Below, piece after piece: positions 31,801 to 40,648 of a DNA stretch of 64,000 nucleotides (positions within the stretch are counted from its first letter, which is position 1; the number at the start of each line of letters is the position of its first letter). Under the pieces are notes generated by a model. The model did not search any database, had not been told where the DNA came from, and saw only the letters and a program-made list of their open reading frames with translations. This DNA comes from Streptomyces sp. H27-C3. Its GTDB lineage: Bacteria > Actinomycetota > Actinomycetes > Streptomycetales > Streptomycetaceae. The position numbers were made by a program, and so were the translations under genes. The DNA lies in NCBI RefSeq assembly GCF_030063415.1, contig NZ_JASITA010000001.1, positions 347,091-411,090 on the forward strand, read 5' to 3'.

Positions 31801-34800
31801 ACTTGCGGACGAACGCGGGGTTGCGTGTGTCGACCAGACCGGCGGCGTGGATCACACCCACGACGCGGCCCAGCGTCGCCTCGATCGTGGCGATGCCCGA
31901 CGCCACCTGGTCGGCGCGGTCCAGCGGCAGCGCGAGGACACGTACCTCGACGCCCTTCGCCTCCAACGCCAGGACGGCGTCGATCTTCTCGCGCACCGAT
32001 GGCGGGCAGGTGTCGGGATCGCCCCACAGCCGACGGGGCGGGAAGGACTCGCGGCCCGTCAGGACGAGTCGTCGTACGCCGTATTCCTCGACCAGATGCT
32101 GCGCGCACAGCAGGCCCAGGCCCCGGGTGCCGCCCGTCACGAGCAGGACCTCGTCGTCGGCGAAGGCCGGCGGGGCGGTCCGCGCCGGGCCCGGTGCGGC
32201 CTCGGCCAGCACTGGCGTGCGGCGGACTCCGGCGCGGTAGCAGACCTCCGCCTCGCCGCCGTCGTCGCTGAGCTCCCGGTGGATGAAGGCCGCGAGTTCG
32301 GCCACGTCGCGCACGGCGGGGTCCAGGTCCACGTGGCACGAGGTGAGGCCCCGGTACTCGCTCTGGAGCAGCCGGTGGAGCGCGGCGCGCGCGGCGCCGG
32401 TCAGGTTCACCCGCTCACCGGCGGAGGCGTCCGGTGTCTCCAGGCCCTGGGTCACATACAGCAGGCGGATGTCCCGCGACGCCTTCGCGGCGAGCGCGCT
32501 CTGCAGAAGCTCCAGGGTTCGGCCTGACACCCCGAGGCCGCCCATCACGTCGCTCCCGTCGCTCCCGGCGGCGCCTGCGCCGGTGAGGTCGATCCAGGCC
32601 GAGCACTTCCCGATGTGCTGCGCGAGCACGGTCTCGGCGCCGGGGGCCGCTTCCAGGAGCGTCGCGTCGTCGAACAACTCCGACAGAGCCTCGGCGAGCC
32701 GCCGGGTGGCCCGGTCGTGCAGGACCGCGACGGTGGTGTGCCGCGTCCGTGCCGCACCGGGCGGCGTTTCCCGCCACTGCTTGGTCAGGTACAGGGCAGC
32801 GCGGGAGCCGGTCCCGGCTGCGGTCTCGGCCCCTGGCCGGGGGGCGGGTGCGGTCCGCGTCTTGGTCTCGGGTATCCAGTGCCGTTCACGTGCGAACGGG
32901 TAGGTCGGCGCACTGATCATGCGGGGAGCGGGCGTCGTACGGACGTGCAGCCCGCTCCAGTCCGGCGCCGCACCGCGCACCCACAGGTCGAGAAGTCCGG
33001 TCAGCTTGCCGCGCTCCACCAGCTTGCCGACGGTCGCCGCGAGCTCCTCGGCGGGAATGAGCGACAGAGCTTCCTTGCCGCGCTTGGCGTTGCCCCGGTG
33101 CAGACCATCGACGAAGTCGTCGCCCGCCAGATGACGCTCCAGCTTCTCGGCGAGCTCCGCGAAGGAGTCGGCGATCACGCCCAGCCGCTCGTCCATGGCC
33201 TCGCGCCCGGTCTGCAGGGTGTACGCCAGATCCGCCGGGTGGGTCTTCCCCGGGGCGGCGTCCGCCTCGCGTGCGAAGCGCAGCAGTTCACCCGCGTAGG
33301 CCAGTAGCCGCTCGTCGTTCTTCGCCGAGAGCGGGAAGAGCAGCGGCGTCCGTGCCGCCCCGGCGGGTGCGGGGCGCCGGTCCTCATGCTCGGCCACCAC
33401 CAGGTGGGCGTTCGAGCCGCCCGCGCCGAACGACGAGATGCCGGCAATCCGGGGCTGGGTGCGCCCGTCGACGACGGGCCGTTCCCAGTCGCGCAGTTCC
33501 TGGTTGACGACGAACGGCGTACCGGCGAAGTCGATGCTGGGGTTGAGCGTCGCGGAATGCAGCGACGGGGCGATCTGACCGTGCTTGAACTGGAGCAGGA
33601 CCTTGGTGAGCCCCGCGATCCCGGCCGCGCTCTCACAGTGCCCAATGTTGGACTTCGCCGAACCGAGATGGCAGTACTGGCTGTCGCCCCCGCCTCCCTC
33701 GCCGGCTCCGGCCCTGAATGCCTGGCTCAGCCCGGTGATCTCGATGGGGTCGCCGAGCTTGGTTCCCGTGCCGTGCGCCTCGACGTAGCTGATGGCCCTG
33801 GGGTCGACCCCGGCCTCGCTCAGCGCTCCGCGGACCGCGGCCTGCTGGGCCCGCGGATTGGGCACCGTATAGCCGTTGGTGCGCCCGCCGTGCGACATTC
33901 CGCTGCCCTTGATGACACCGTAGATGTGGTCGCCGTCACGCTCCGCGTCGTGCAGCGGCTTCAGCAGGACGACTCCGACGCCCTCGCCGGGGATGTAGCC
34001 GTCCCCGCCGATGCCGAAACTCTCGCAGTGCCCCTTGCTGGAGATGAACTGCCCTGTGCTGAGGGCCAGGTACTTGTTCGGATGGACGGTCACATTCACA
34101 CCGCCCGCGAACGCGAGTCGGGTGCGGCCCTGGCGAAGGTCCCGGCAGGCCAGCTCCACCGCGGTGAGCGAGCTGGAGCACATGGTGTCCACGGTCATGC
34201 TGGGCCCGTGCAGGTTCATCACGAACGAGACGCGGTTCGCGACGCTCGCGTAGCTGCTGCCGATCGCGCTCGGGTTGCCACCGTTGGCGTCACCGCCGGG
34301 GAACAACAGCTGGTACTGCCCCCACATCACTCCGGCGTACACCCCGACGAGGCCGTCGCCGGACGCGTCGTCCGTGCGCCGCAGCCGCTCCCGGGTGTAG
34401 CCCGCGTCCTCCATCGCCGTCCAGGCGTGCTCCAGGAACAGCCGCTCCTGCGGGTCGAGATAGTCCGCCTCGTGCGGCGATATGTTGAAGAACAACGGGT
34501 CGAAACGGTCGACCTCGGCGATAAAGCCGCCCCACTTGCTGTAGTGGCGGCCGGGCCGGGTGCGGTCCTCGGAGTAGTACGCCCGCCAGTCCCAGCGGTC
34601 CTCGGGAACCTCGACGACGCAGTCACGTCCGTCGCTCAGGTTCTGCCAGTACTCCCGCAGGTCGCGCGACTCGGGGTAGCGACCGGACAGACCGATGATC
34701 GCGATGTCCAGGGCGGACGACGCCGGCGTCGTGGCGGGGCGGGCGGGGCCGCCACCGGTCCCGGCGCCCGGCACAGCGGGTGTTGCCGCGACGGGTGGCG

Positions 34801-37800
34801 CGGCCACCGAAGCGGTCGCGTCGGCTGCCGGGGCGGCTGTCCGGGACTGCGCGAACAGCGCCTCCAGGGCGCCCCGGTGACCGGCGACGAAGTACGTACC
34901 CAGCTCGGCGAGCGTGTGGTACTCAAACAGAAGTGTCTTGGAGAGCGAGCCGAACGTCGTCTCCAGGCCGGCGGTCAGCTCTGTCGCCAGGATCGAGTCC
35001 ATGCCGTAGGAACCGAGCGGCTCCTCGTCGTCGATCCCGGACACCGGTAGGTGGGTGAGTCGGGAGAACTCCTCCTTGAGGAAGCGCACTGTCCGCGCTA
35101 CGAACGCACGGCCGTCGCTCGCCGAGGGCACGACGGAGTGGGGCGCGGCCTCGTCCGCTCCGCCCTGGTTCTCGCCCGGGTGCAGGAGCGCCCGCAGCCG
35201 CGTCTCCTCCCCCGCCCCGACGATCACGTGAGGCTCCCCGCTGTCGAGTGCGCGGTGGAAAGCGACGACACCGGCCTCGGTCGTCATGGGGAGAAGGCCG
35301 CTGCGCACCCGCAGCGCCCGGCGGGTGGCCGGGTCGGCCCCCATGCCTCCGTTCTGCCACAGCGGCCAGCCGATGGCGACCGTGCGGCCGCTGCGCGCGC
35401 CCGCGTCGACGAGTGCGCCGCGGTGGTGCGCGAACTCGTCGAGGAACGCGTTGGCCACCGCGTAGTCGCCCTGGCCCACGTTGCCGGTCGCGCCCATGAT
35501 GGACGAGAACAGCACGAAGAAGTCCAGTTCCGTGTCCTTGGTCGCCTCGTCCAGATTGCGGCACCCGTCGAGCTTCGGCGCCAGCACCCGGCGGAACTCC
35601 GCCACCGGTTTCTTCGCCAGGAAGTTGTCGTGGACGACGCCTGCGGCGTGGATGACGCCGTTCAGCGCGCCGTGGTGTCGCTGCAGCTCGGCGACGAGTC
35701 TCCCGGTGGCGTGCTCGTCGGAGGCGTCCAGGACGTGGTACTCGGCCTTCGCACCGGCGGCGCGCAGCGCGGCGAGCGCCGCCTTCTTCGCCGGGTCCAG
35801 CGAGGACCGGCCGGTCAGGCAGACCACGGCGTGCTTCGCCCGGCGGGCGATCTCCTGCGCGAAGATCAGGCCGAGGCCGCCGGCGCCGCCGGTGATGAGG
35901 TACACACCGTTGTCCCGCCACCGCACCGAACGCCCCTCGGGCGCCCCCACCGGCTCACCGGCGTGCAACTCTGCCCCGGCTTCCGCATCGGCATCGGCAT
36001 CGGCGAACGGCTCCCAGCCGAGGACCCTGCGCACACCGCCGGCGTGGCTGATCCGCCGGTCCTGCGGCCAGCGGCCGTCCTCATCCAGCTTCTTCGCCAC
36101 ATAGGAAACCGACGAGCCGGCGGGTACCGCGACGATCTGTCCGACGAGGACAGGGTTCTCCAGTTGGGCGGTCCTCAGCAGACCGGACAGCGCTTGGTAC
36201 ATCGCCGACTCGCCGCCCGAGGGGGTCAGCACCTGAAGGAGCACGGAGCCGGTCGGCCTGCCGAGCAGAAGGCCCTTGACCGCGCGGAGCAACTCGACCG
36301 CGTGCTCGGCGACAGCCGCCGACACGGACGCGGCGGACCCGCCCTCCTCGGGCGGCTCCAGGAAGGTCATGTGCGGCGCCAGGGCGCGCAGTTCGGCCAG
36401 TCGGTCGTCGAAGCCGCAGGCGAGGACCAGCCGCGCTGTGTGGACGGGGTCCCCGCCCGGAGCCACCGCTCGGTCCTGGACGGGCTGTCCGCGCCACACG
36501 GGCCGGAAGAGCGTCACCACTCCTGTGGCGGCCACCTCGGCCGGCTCCGTGGTCTTCCGCACGGAGTAGCCCCGCAGTATCGCGAAGATCTCTCCCTGTT
36601 CGTCGCACAGGTCGAGGTCCCATCGCCGAACCTGGCCGGAGGAGCCGCCCGGCACCTCGCGTATCCATGCGTACGCACGTACCGGCGTGGGTGCGACGAC
36701 TTCCAGGCGGTCGAGAGCGAAGGGCAGAGGCGCACTCCAGGCGCCGCCGGCCGCGTGGGCCTCCGGCGCGAACGCCGCCTGGAGCGCGCCGTCGAGCACG
36801 CTGGGGTGCAGTACGTAGTCGCCCCGGGTGCCCGCCACACTGTCCGGCAGGGCGAGAGAGGCCAGCAACTCGCGATCACCCAGGCGTATCTCCCGCAGGG
36901 CTCGGTGGGACTCGCCGTACTCCAGCCCGGCGGCGCGCAGTGCTTCGTAATACTCCTGGACGTCGAGCACCACGCCGTTCATCCGGGACTTCAGCGCCTC
37001 GATTTCAAGGAGCGGCAGCGCGACAGCGGGGCGGCGCGAGCCCACGCCGCGCGAGTGCACCACGTGCGACGTCTCCGAGAGCGGACCGGTGCGTATCTCG
37101 TACGACACACGCCCGTCCGCGCTCTCAGCGCGGTCCGCGCCGCCCGTCAGGGCCGTGTGCACCGTACGGTCCGCGTCCCCGACGACGAGAGGCCGCGACC
37201 ACACGACGTTCTCCAGGCACAGCACCGTGCCCCCGTCGCCCGGCGTCGGCAGCGTACGGTCCATGGCCTCACGTGCCATCTCCAGATAGGCCACGGCGGG
37301 CAGTACCCGTTCGCCGCCCACCCGGTGGTCGCGCAGGAAGAAGTCGCGCGCTGTGAAGGTGGAGCCGAAGGTGACGCCGTCGGTACCGTGCGCGGCGGAC
37401 TCTCGCTGGAGCAGCGGATGGCGACGGTCACCCTTCGGCGCGTCCACCGCGGCCTCGGCGTCGAGCCAGTAGTGACTCCTGGCGAAGGCATGGGTGGGCA
37501 GCGGAACGCGCCGCGGCGGTGCGGCGCCCTCGTAGAGCCGCCCCCAGTCCACTGTCGCTCCCTGCACCCAGGCGGCCAACAGTTCCGCGGAGTCGCCGGC
37601 GGGTCCGACCGCCGGAACCGGCCCACTGTTCCCCTTCGCGCGACCGCGCAGAACGGCGGGCGACGAACCGCCGGACGGCGCGTCAGCCGCTGCGACGTCG
37701 GATACGACGGCCTCCAGCAGGGATTCGAGCGATGCGACGCTGGTGGGCAGCAGACCGAGACGCTCGCTGAGTGCCTCCCGGCCGACCTGGGTCGTGTACG

Positions 37801-40270
37801 CCAGATCCACCAGATCGGCATCGGCCGGCCGCTCCAGCCGCAAGTGGTTGAGGAGCCTCTCCGCCTGCCGTACAAGCTGCGGTTCGCTCTCAGCCGACAG
37901 CACGACCATCGGCCGGGGCGCTTGGGCCGCACCCGGCTCACCCTCCTCGGCGGCCGTCGCCCGGGGGGCGGCGACGGGGGGCTCGGCGACGATCACATGA
38001 GCGTTGCTGCCACCCGAGCCGAAGCTGCTGACCCCGGCGAGACGAGTGGGCCGACCGCCCAGGTCCCAGTCACTGAGCCGCTCCGCGATGGTGAACGGCG
38101 TGCCGTCCAGGGTGATCTGCGGGTTGCGCCGTGTGTAGTGAGCCAAGGCAGGCAGCTTTCCGTGCCGCATGGACAGCACGGTCTTCATCAGTCCCGCGAT
38201 GCCCGCGGCTGCTTCCAGGTGCCCCAGGTTCGTCTTCACCGATCCGATCGCGCAGGGAGCGTCACTGCCGGCGAAGGCCCGGGCGAGCCCCTGGACCTCG
38301 ATCGGGTCGCCGAGCGACGTGCCGGTGCCGTGCGCTTCGATGTAGCTGATGTCGGACGCGGCCACGCCCGCGTCCGCCAGCGCCGCCTCGACCAGGCTCG
38401 CCTGCATGGCTGCGCTGGGGACGGTCAGGCCGCCCGCCTGACCGCCATGATTGGTGGCGCTGCCCTTGATGACGGCGTGCACGTGGTCGCCTTCTGCGAG
38501 CGCCGCGGCAAGCGGCTTCAGCAGCAGGACGACACCGCCTTCGGAGCGCACATAGCCGTTGGCCGACTCGTCGAAGGTCTTGCACAGCCCGTCGGGCGAC
38601 AGCATGCCCGCCTGGCGATACGCAAGGGTGCCGGCCGGGTGGCAGAGCACGTTGACGCCACCCACCAGGGCGGTCTCGCACTCTCCGGCGCGCAGCGCGC
38701 GTACCGCCGTGTGCACGGCCACCAGCGAGCTGGAACACGCGGTGTCGAGTTGGACGCTCGGGCCGCGCAGATCATAGAAGTACGACACTCGATTGGCGAT
38801 GATCGCCATGGAGGTCGCCAGTCCGCTGTTGGCCCGCACAGGGAGGCGGGCCGTGTCCATGACCCGCTGGTAGTCCGAGCCGCTGGCACCGACGAACACG
38901 CCCATGGGCGCTCCCGCGACCGCGCTCGCCGGGTACCCGGCGTCCTCCAGGCATGCCCAGGCCAGCTCCAGCATCCAGCGCTGCTGCGGGTCCATGCGCT
39001 GCGCCTCGTACGGAGTGATGCGGAACAGGCCGGCCTCGAAGCACCCGGCATCGGCGACGAATCCACCGCGGTCGATGCCGGGGTGGGTTTCCGGGCCGAA
39101 ACCGTCGGGCCACCGCCAGCGGCCTTCGGGCAGTGTGCCGACCGCGCAGCCGCCCTCTTCCAGGAGCCGCCACAGGGCGGTGCGGTCCTCGATGCCATCG
39201 GGCAGCCGGCAGGCCATGCCGATGATCGCGATGTCACGCGGATCGTTCCGTCCCTCGGCCACGGCACCCGCAGGCGCGCCAGGGTCGGTCGCGGTTCCGG
39301 GTGCGGCGATCGGGTCGGTTCCGGTCGGTGGGGTGTGCGGCGAGGGGATCGGCTCCGCGGCTCTGACGCCGTCCAGGTAGGAAATGATTCGCGCACCGGT
39401 ATTGCGCTCGAAGAAGAAGAGCGATTCCAGTTGGATTCCGTATCTGGTCTGGACCTTGTCCTGGAGATCCAGAAGGCTCGCGGAGTCGAATCCGAGCTCG
39501 AACAGCGGGCTCTCCAAAGGCCGGTCAATGCCCTCGCGTTCGCCCCCACCGCCGAGAATCTCATCGATGAAACACAGCATGTCGCTGGTCAATTGATCCA
39601 CTGCGGGAATAGTGACGGGCACATCCGCGGCGTCCGCCGCGAGGCGCCGCACTCGCTCCTGCCGACGCGGGAGATCGTACGCGACGAGAACGCCGTGTCC
39701 GTCATTGACGACATCGCCGGGCCGATATCCCGGAACGAGGTGGCGGATTTCGGCGCCGTGCAACTGATGCATGCGCAATACGGTGTCGAGGCACCGCCCT
39801 TGCGCGTTCGTTTCACGAATGTACTGCTGGAGCTCGAATTCCGGGTGCCGCTCGAAGTCCCGGCACCGGGTCACTCCCACGGCTGTTGCGGCGACCCCGT
39901 TCCCATGACACCACGTCAGCAGATGTTCCAGCAGCATGTCGCCGAACCCGAAGCTCTGCTTGCCGGGCTCGATGTTCAAGGACAGCACATGGGCGATCGC
40001 GCCGTCGGGCCGGTGCAGCCGATCCGCCGTGTCGAAGCGTACGGAGAGAAGGTCGTCCGCACTCCGGATCCGCTGGGAGTAGACAACGCCCCCGATACCG
40101 TCCTCGGATTCAACGACGAACTGACCGACGGGATGGGCGAAAATACGCTGTCTGATGACCTGTTCGGATACTCGGAGGTCCTCGGACCAGCAGAGCTTTT
40201 CCAGCTCCAGAAGCCGAGGAATATCAGAGAGACGGGCGTTACGAATGGCGCCATTGCGCTGCTGAAGCAT
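25886..40270 (-). CDS. trans-AT polyketide synthase, first subunit with GNAT loading module (4794 aa)
   Basis: I chose ATG at 40270, directly before the GNAT homology; a GTG 12 codons upstream (40306) is the alternative. Domains: GNAT-type acyltransferase ~10-210 (RLLELEKLCW, AVGVTRCRDF), as in CurA- and pederin-type loaders; ACP (GFDSAS ~258); KS 345-766 (DTACSSS ~510, EAHGTGT); DH ~950-1200 (HRVGGERVLP, LDGALQ); KR ~1300-1690 (DYAVANAF); ACP ~1757; KS 1853-2297 (DTMCSSS); KR ~2510-2923; ACP ~3030; KS 3120-3517 with DTACSSS but LDVNGSGS replacing EAHGTGT, so probably non-elongating; DH-like 3557-3843 (HRVYGRRLLP, ALIDGSAV); ACP ~3908; KS 3988-4417 (DTVCASS, EAHATGT); ACP ~4698; C-terminal docking helix. 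The expected start is an acetyl unit on the first ACP. The KS-KR-ACP-KS0-DH-ACP stretch matches the dehydrating bimodule known in trans-AT systems. The gene starts the PKS operon and is coupled to the next gene by a 4-bp overlap. Confidence 0.95.
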   Translation of the reverse strand: MLQQRNGAIRNARLSDIPRLLELEKLCWSEDLRVSEQVIRQRIFAHPVGQFVVESEDGIGGVVYSQRIRSADDLLSVRFDTADRLHRPDGAIAHVLSLNIEPGKQSFGFGDMLLEHLLTWCHGNGVAATAVGVTRCRDFERHPEFELQQYIRETNAQGRCLDTVLRMHQLHGAEIRHLVPGYRPGDVVNDGHGVLVAYDLPRRQERVRRLAADAADVPVTIPAVDQLTSDMLCFIDEILGGGGEREGIDRPLESPLFELGFDSASLLDLQDKVQTRYGIQLESLFFFERNTGARIISYLDGVRAAEPIPSPHTPPTGTDPIAAPGTATDPGAPAGAVAEGRNDPRDIAIIGMACRLPDGIEDRTALWRLLEEGGCAVGTLPEGRWRWPDGFGPETHPGIDRGGFVADAGCFEAGLFRITPYEAQRMDPQQRWMLELAWACLEDAGYPASAVAGAPMGVFVGASGSDYQRVMDTARLPVRANSGLATSMAIIANRVSYFYDLRGPSVQLDTACSSSLVAVHTAVRALRAGECETALVGGVNVLCHPAGTLAYRQAGMLSPDGLCKTFDESANGYVRSEGGVVLLLKPLAAALAEGDHVHAVIKGSATNHGGQAGGLTVPSAAMQASLVEAALADAGVAASDISYIEAHGTGTSLGDPIEVQGLARAFAGSDAPCAIGSVKTNLGHLEAAAGIAGLMKTVLSMRHGKLPALAHYTRRNPQITLDGTPFTIAERLSDWDLGGRPTRLAGVSSFGSGGSNAHVIVAEPPVAAPRATAAEEGEPGAAQAPRPMVVLSAESEPQLVRQAERLLNHLRLERPADADLVDLAYTTQVGREALSERLGLLPTSVASLESLLEAVVSDVAAADAPSGGSSPAVLRGRAKGNSGPVPAVGPAGDSAELLAAWVQGATVDWGRLYEGAAPPRRVPLPTHAFARSHYWLDAEAAVDAPKGDRRHPLLQRESAAHGTDGVTFGSTFTARDFFLRDHRVGGERVLPAVAYLEMAREAMDRTLPTPGDGGTVLCLENVVWSRPLVVGDADRTVHTALTGGADRAESADGRVSYEIRTGPLSETSHVVHSRGVGSRRPAVALPLLEIEALKSRMNGVVLDVQEYYEALRAAGLEYGESHRALREIRLGDRELLASLALPDSVAGTRGDYVLHPSVLDGALQAAFAPEAHAAGGAWSAPLPFALDRLEVVAPTPVRAYAWIREVPGGSSGQVRRWDLDLCDEQGEIFAILRGYSVRKTTEPAEVAATGVVTLFRPVWRGQPVQDRAVAPGGDPVHTARLVLACGFDDRLAELRALAPHMTFLEPPEEGGSAASVSAAVAEHAVELLRAVKGLLLGRPTGSVLLQVLTPSGGESAMYQALSGLLRTAQLENPVLVGQIVAVPAGSSVSYVAKKLDEDGRWPQDRRISHAGGVRRVLGWEPFADADADAEAGAELHAGEPVGAPEGRSVRWRDNGVYLITGGAGGLGLIFAQEIARRAKHAVVCLTGRSSLDPAKKAALAALRAAGAKAEYHVLDASDEHATGRLVAELQRHHGALNGVIHAAGVVHDNFLAKKPVAEFRRVLAPKLDGCRNLDEATKDTELDFFVLFSSIMGATGNVGQGDYAVANAFLDEFAHHRGALVDAGARSGRTVAIGWPLWQNGGMGADPATRRALRVRSGLLPMTTEAGVVAFHRALDSGEPHVIVGAGEETRLRALLHPGENQGGADEAAPHSVVPSASDGRAFVARTVRFLKEEFSRLTHLPVSGIDDEEPLGSYGMDSILATELTAGLETTFGSLSKTLLFEYHTLAELGTYFVAGHRGALEALFAQSRTAAPAADATASVAAPPVAATPAVPGAGTGGGPARPATTPASSALDIAIIGLSGRYPESRDLREYWQNLSDGRDCVVEVPEDRWDWRAYYSEDRTRPGRHYSKWGGFIAEVDRFDPLFFNISPHEADYLDPQERLFLEHAWTAMEDAGYTRERLRRTDDASGDGLVGVYAGVMWGQYQLLFPGGDANGGNPSAIGSSYASVANRVSFVMNLHGPSMTVDTMCSSSLTAVELACRDLRQGRTRLAFAGGVNVTVHPNKYLALSTGQFISSKGHCESFGIGGDGYIPGEGVGVVLLKPLHDAERDGDHIYGVIKGSGMSHGGRTNGYTVPNPRAQQAAVRGALSEAGVDPRAISYVEAHGTGTKLGDPIEITGLSQAFRAGAGEGGGGDSQYCHLGSAKSNIGHCESAAGIAGLTKVLLQFKHGQIAPSLHSATLNPSIDFAGTPFVVNQELRDWERPVVDGRTQPRIAGISSFGAGGSNAHLVVAEHEDRRPAPAGAARTPLLFPLSAKNDERLLAYAGELLRFAREADAAPGKTHPADLAYTLQTGREAMDERLGVIADSFAELAEKLERHLAGDDFVDGLHRGNAKRGKEALSLIPAEELAATVGKLVERGKLTGLLDLWVRGAAPDWSGLHVRTTPAPRMISAPTYPFARERHWIPETKTRTAPAPRPGAETAAGTGSRAALYLTKQWRETPPGAARTRHTTVAVLHDRATRRLAEALSELFDDATLLEAAPGAETVLAQHIGKCSAWIDLTGAGAAGSDGSDVMGGLGVSGRTLELLQSALAAKASRDIRLLYVTQGLETPDASAGERVNLTGAARAALHRLLQSEYRGLTSCHVDLDPAVRDVAELAAFIHRELSDDGGEAEVCYRAGVRRTPVLAEAAPGPARTAPPAFADDEVLLVTGGTRGLGLLCAQHLVEEYGVRRLVLTGRESFPPRRLWGDPDTCPPSVREKIDAVLALEAKGVEVRVLALPLDRADQVASGIATIEATLGRVVGVIHAAGLVDTRNPAFVRKSVPDIARVLSPKVDGTRNLLAALDARALRFAVLFSSVSAVVPTLGVGQSDYAMGNAFMDYFAQAHARYLPITSVQWPSWQEAGFGEVKNQAYTDSGLLSITNAEGLAFLDEVLTGRRGPVVMPVRVDSRNFDPGALLSARPAGPAPRIATPATAIPVTSAPAAAPPESAGGVSLRARLADFLSSTFEGQLGLKTGQLDESISYADYGADSILLAQVLQQIRQRLGIELDPSALLEYPTLSELAAWLLNTYESEIAAQFGEDRTAHVGESRSDSHPVRHAVPTAQAEPTVDSDTGRDSAVAVIGMACRLPGAPDVGAYWDLLAQGRSAIREVPESRWGRPTGFHAGLIDDVSGFDAGYFMLHDEDVRAMDPQALVLLEESLKATHHAGYRLGELDGTRTGVYVGARSRNRADDDLVSEARNPIMAVGQNYLASNVSQFFNWHGPAMVMDTACSSSLVAMKVATDALAAGSVDLALVGGVSLLADTSPHDLFRRRGLLREDGEFHIFDGRAGGVVLGEGAGVVVLKSLARAERDGDTVYAVIEGVAVNNDGRTAGPATPNLAAQKQVMREALRQADCAPSQIGYLDVNGSGSEMTDLLELKAIEAVYCEDRGAPLRLGSMKPNIGHPLCAEGIAAFIKVVLMLHHQRMVPFLSGTEPMEHYTIDPARLDFPRHADATDLPYAALSSFADGGTNGHVVLGHRAPRPGRPRRGPVEPPELSRRDVRTGERARTAQPLVWTRRISGRDAVLDGHRVYGRRLLPGLAWIDLLYGCFAEPAAGASYDELILRGLSIYRPLAVDDDGVVEIRIEARAETPDSWRITVTDAAPDRSAQGSDEDQGPYITAEMHRAGDAVAYDARVPAEVLDALRASDERTRDLEEVYRSFRAQELVHSGLMKAVGAACTVSDDIWLRVAVDEHAASGDREERLFHPALIDGSAVAASAAALSGAMTGGTPADGERGLFLPLFYGSFRAGAPLGRACYTRVRRDSVELRGELLTFTMEFFDPAGRKIGELADLTTKLVRDAGHIDPERRADAPAAKPAAVGPLPESGPVGPGYVEMAAVVTSVVAARLGVPADQVGAGASYYGLGLDSATLLGLAGEIGDRLGAKLSPTLLFEHPSVAELAAHLARHHRPVEPAVSVAAPAKPAGPAARVVERPAAPVREPAHDDIAIVGIGGKYPKAGSVAEFWENLKSGRDCVTEVPESRWPRDTFRGERTPSGRKMSAWGGFIDDVDCFDAEFFGIPAAEAALLDPQERLFLEVCWEAVEDAGYTPAGLTGTGEAGPRRAVGVFAGVMHKDYVLVQHDAASGGDGGGPLSLNAAAIPNRVSHFCDFRGPSMAVDTVCASSLSAVHLAVESLRRGECLAALAGGVNLSLHPGKYRTYGALELLASDAPARSFGAGGDGYVSAEGVGAVLLKPLSRALADGDAVYAVIKGSAVNHSGRTPGIRVPSVAAQADLIEDCLDRAGVDPRSLGYLEAHATGTEIGDLIEVQGLRRAFERRTDAKGFCALGSVKSAIGHAEAAAGISGLTKAVLQLHHKTLTPLVAGERTNPYLDLDDSPFRLQTELEEWTVDGAAPRRAGVSAFGATGVNAHVVLEEAPSAPGVTGNGMRDGAPPPVLIPLSATNSEHLRAYAAKLLRFLETKEGVGADPSELAHTLQTGRVALAERAVILGYGLDDVKLALDALARGTASDADNVWRGRVTEQPLESRLLDEDDLRAELVGRWLAQGKWGKIAELWLGGYALDWRVLHGEAAPRRLHLPTYPFARQRHWVAASPHGGAAPARERHVMNGAGEMTPPAISAPANGAPVNGAPASGGSVRWALVPDGETAQARPDTAHPALSPEEKARGFLRQLVAERLGRPAGEIGLHAGLIDLGLTSLGAVGLTRDLVATVDPGFVPSILFEYGTIAELAACLAVRRPAELARLVATRTEEQPRPQRAEGPHPEVLAVLERLRTGTLHLDDAIALLDTERHEK

Positions 40271-40648
40271 GAGTGTGCGACCCGCCCCCCGCGCCCGCCA
40301 CTGCACAGTGGCCGAACGACGTCTTTCTCGTCCCTAAAAACTTCCCCGTGCCACCGCGCGAGACGTCACTCGAACCTCCGGTACCGGTCGGCTGACTCTA
40401 CCCCGATCCCCAATTCGGTCGGGGTAGCGAAAGTGAGCGCCGGCGGGGCCGGGCTGGAGTTGAGGGAAAGTCTGCAGGAGACGCAGAGACGTTCAAACGT
40501 ATTCCGGATACGAACAAGTGAATCATAACAGACGGCCGGGATCGGGACGTTGGGCGGTATGCACCCTCCGGCGACAGGCCGTCCCGAAGCAGGTCCTAGG
40601 GTAGTGGCCGTTGCTCCAGCACCCATGTGCACGACGAAGGGAAGAACT
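40271..40648. promoter_or_regulatory. Divergent intergenic region between the PKS operon and the thioesterase operon, with two inverted repeats
   Basis: This 378-bp stretch separates the two divergent transcription units and must hold both promoters. It is clearly less GC-rich than its surroundings near 40490-40530. An inverted repeat has 9-bp arms at 40398-40406 (CTACCCCGA) and 40419-40427 (TCGGGGTAG) around a 12-nt spacer. A second, smaller palindrome CGTA-T-TCCGGA-TACG lies at 40498-40512. Either could be an operator. I could not fix convincing -35/-10 pairs by eye. Confidence 0.45.

Noticed and set aside
1..40270. Acyltransferase domains inside the PKS
   Set aside because: No GHSxG/AT block follows any KS; each KS linker leads straight to DH, KR, MT or ACP. 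GHSxG sequences seen belong to the hydrolase at the end of the second protein and to the type II thioesterase.
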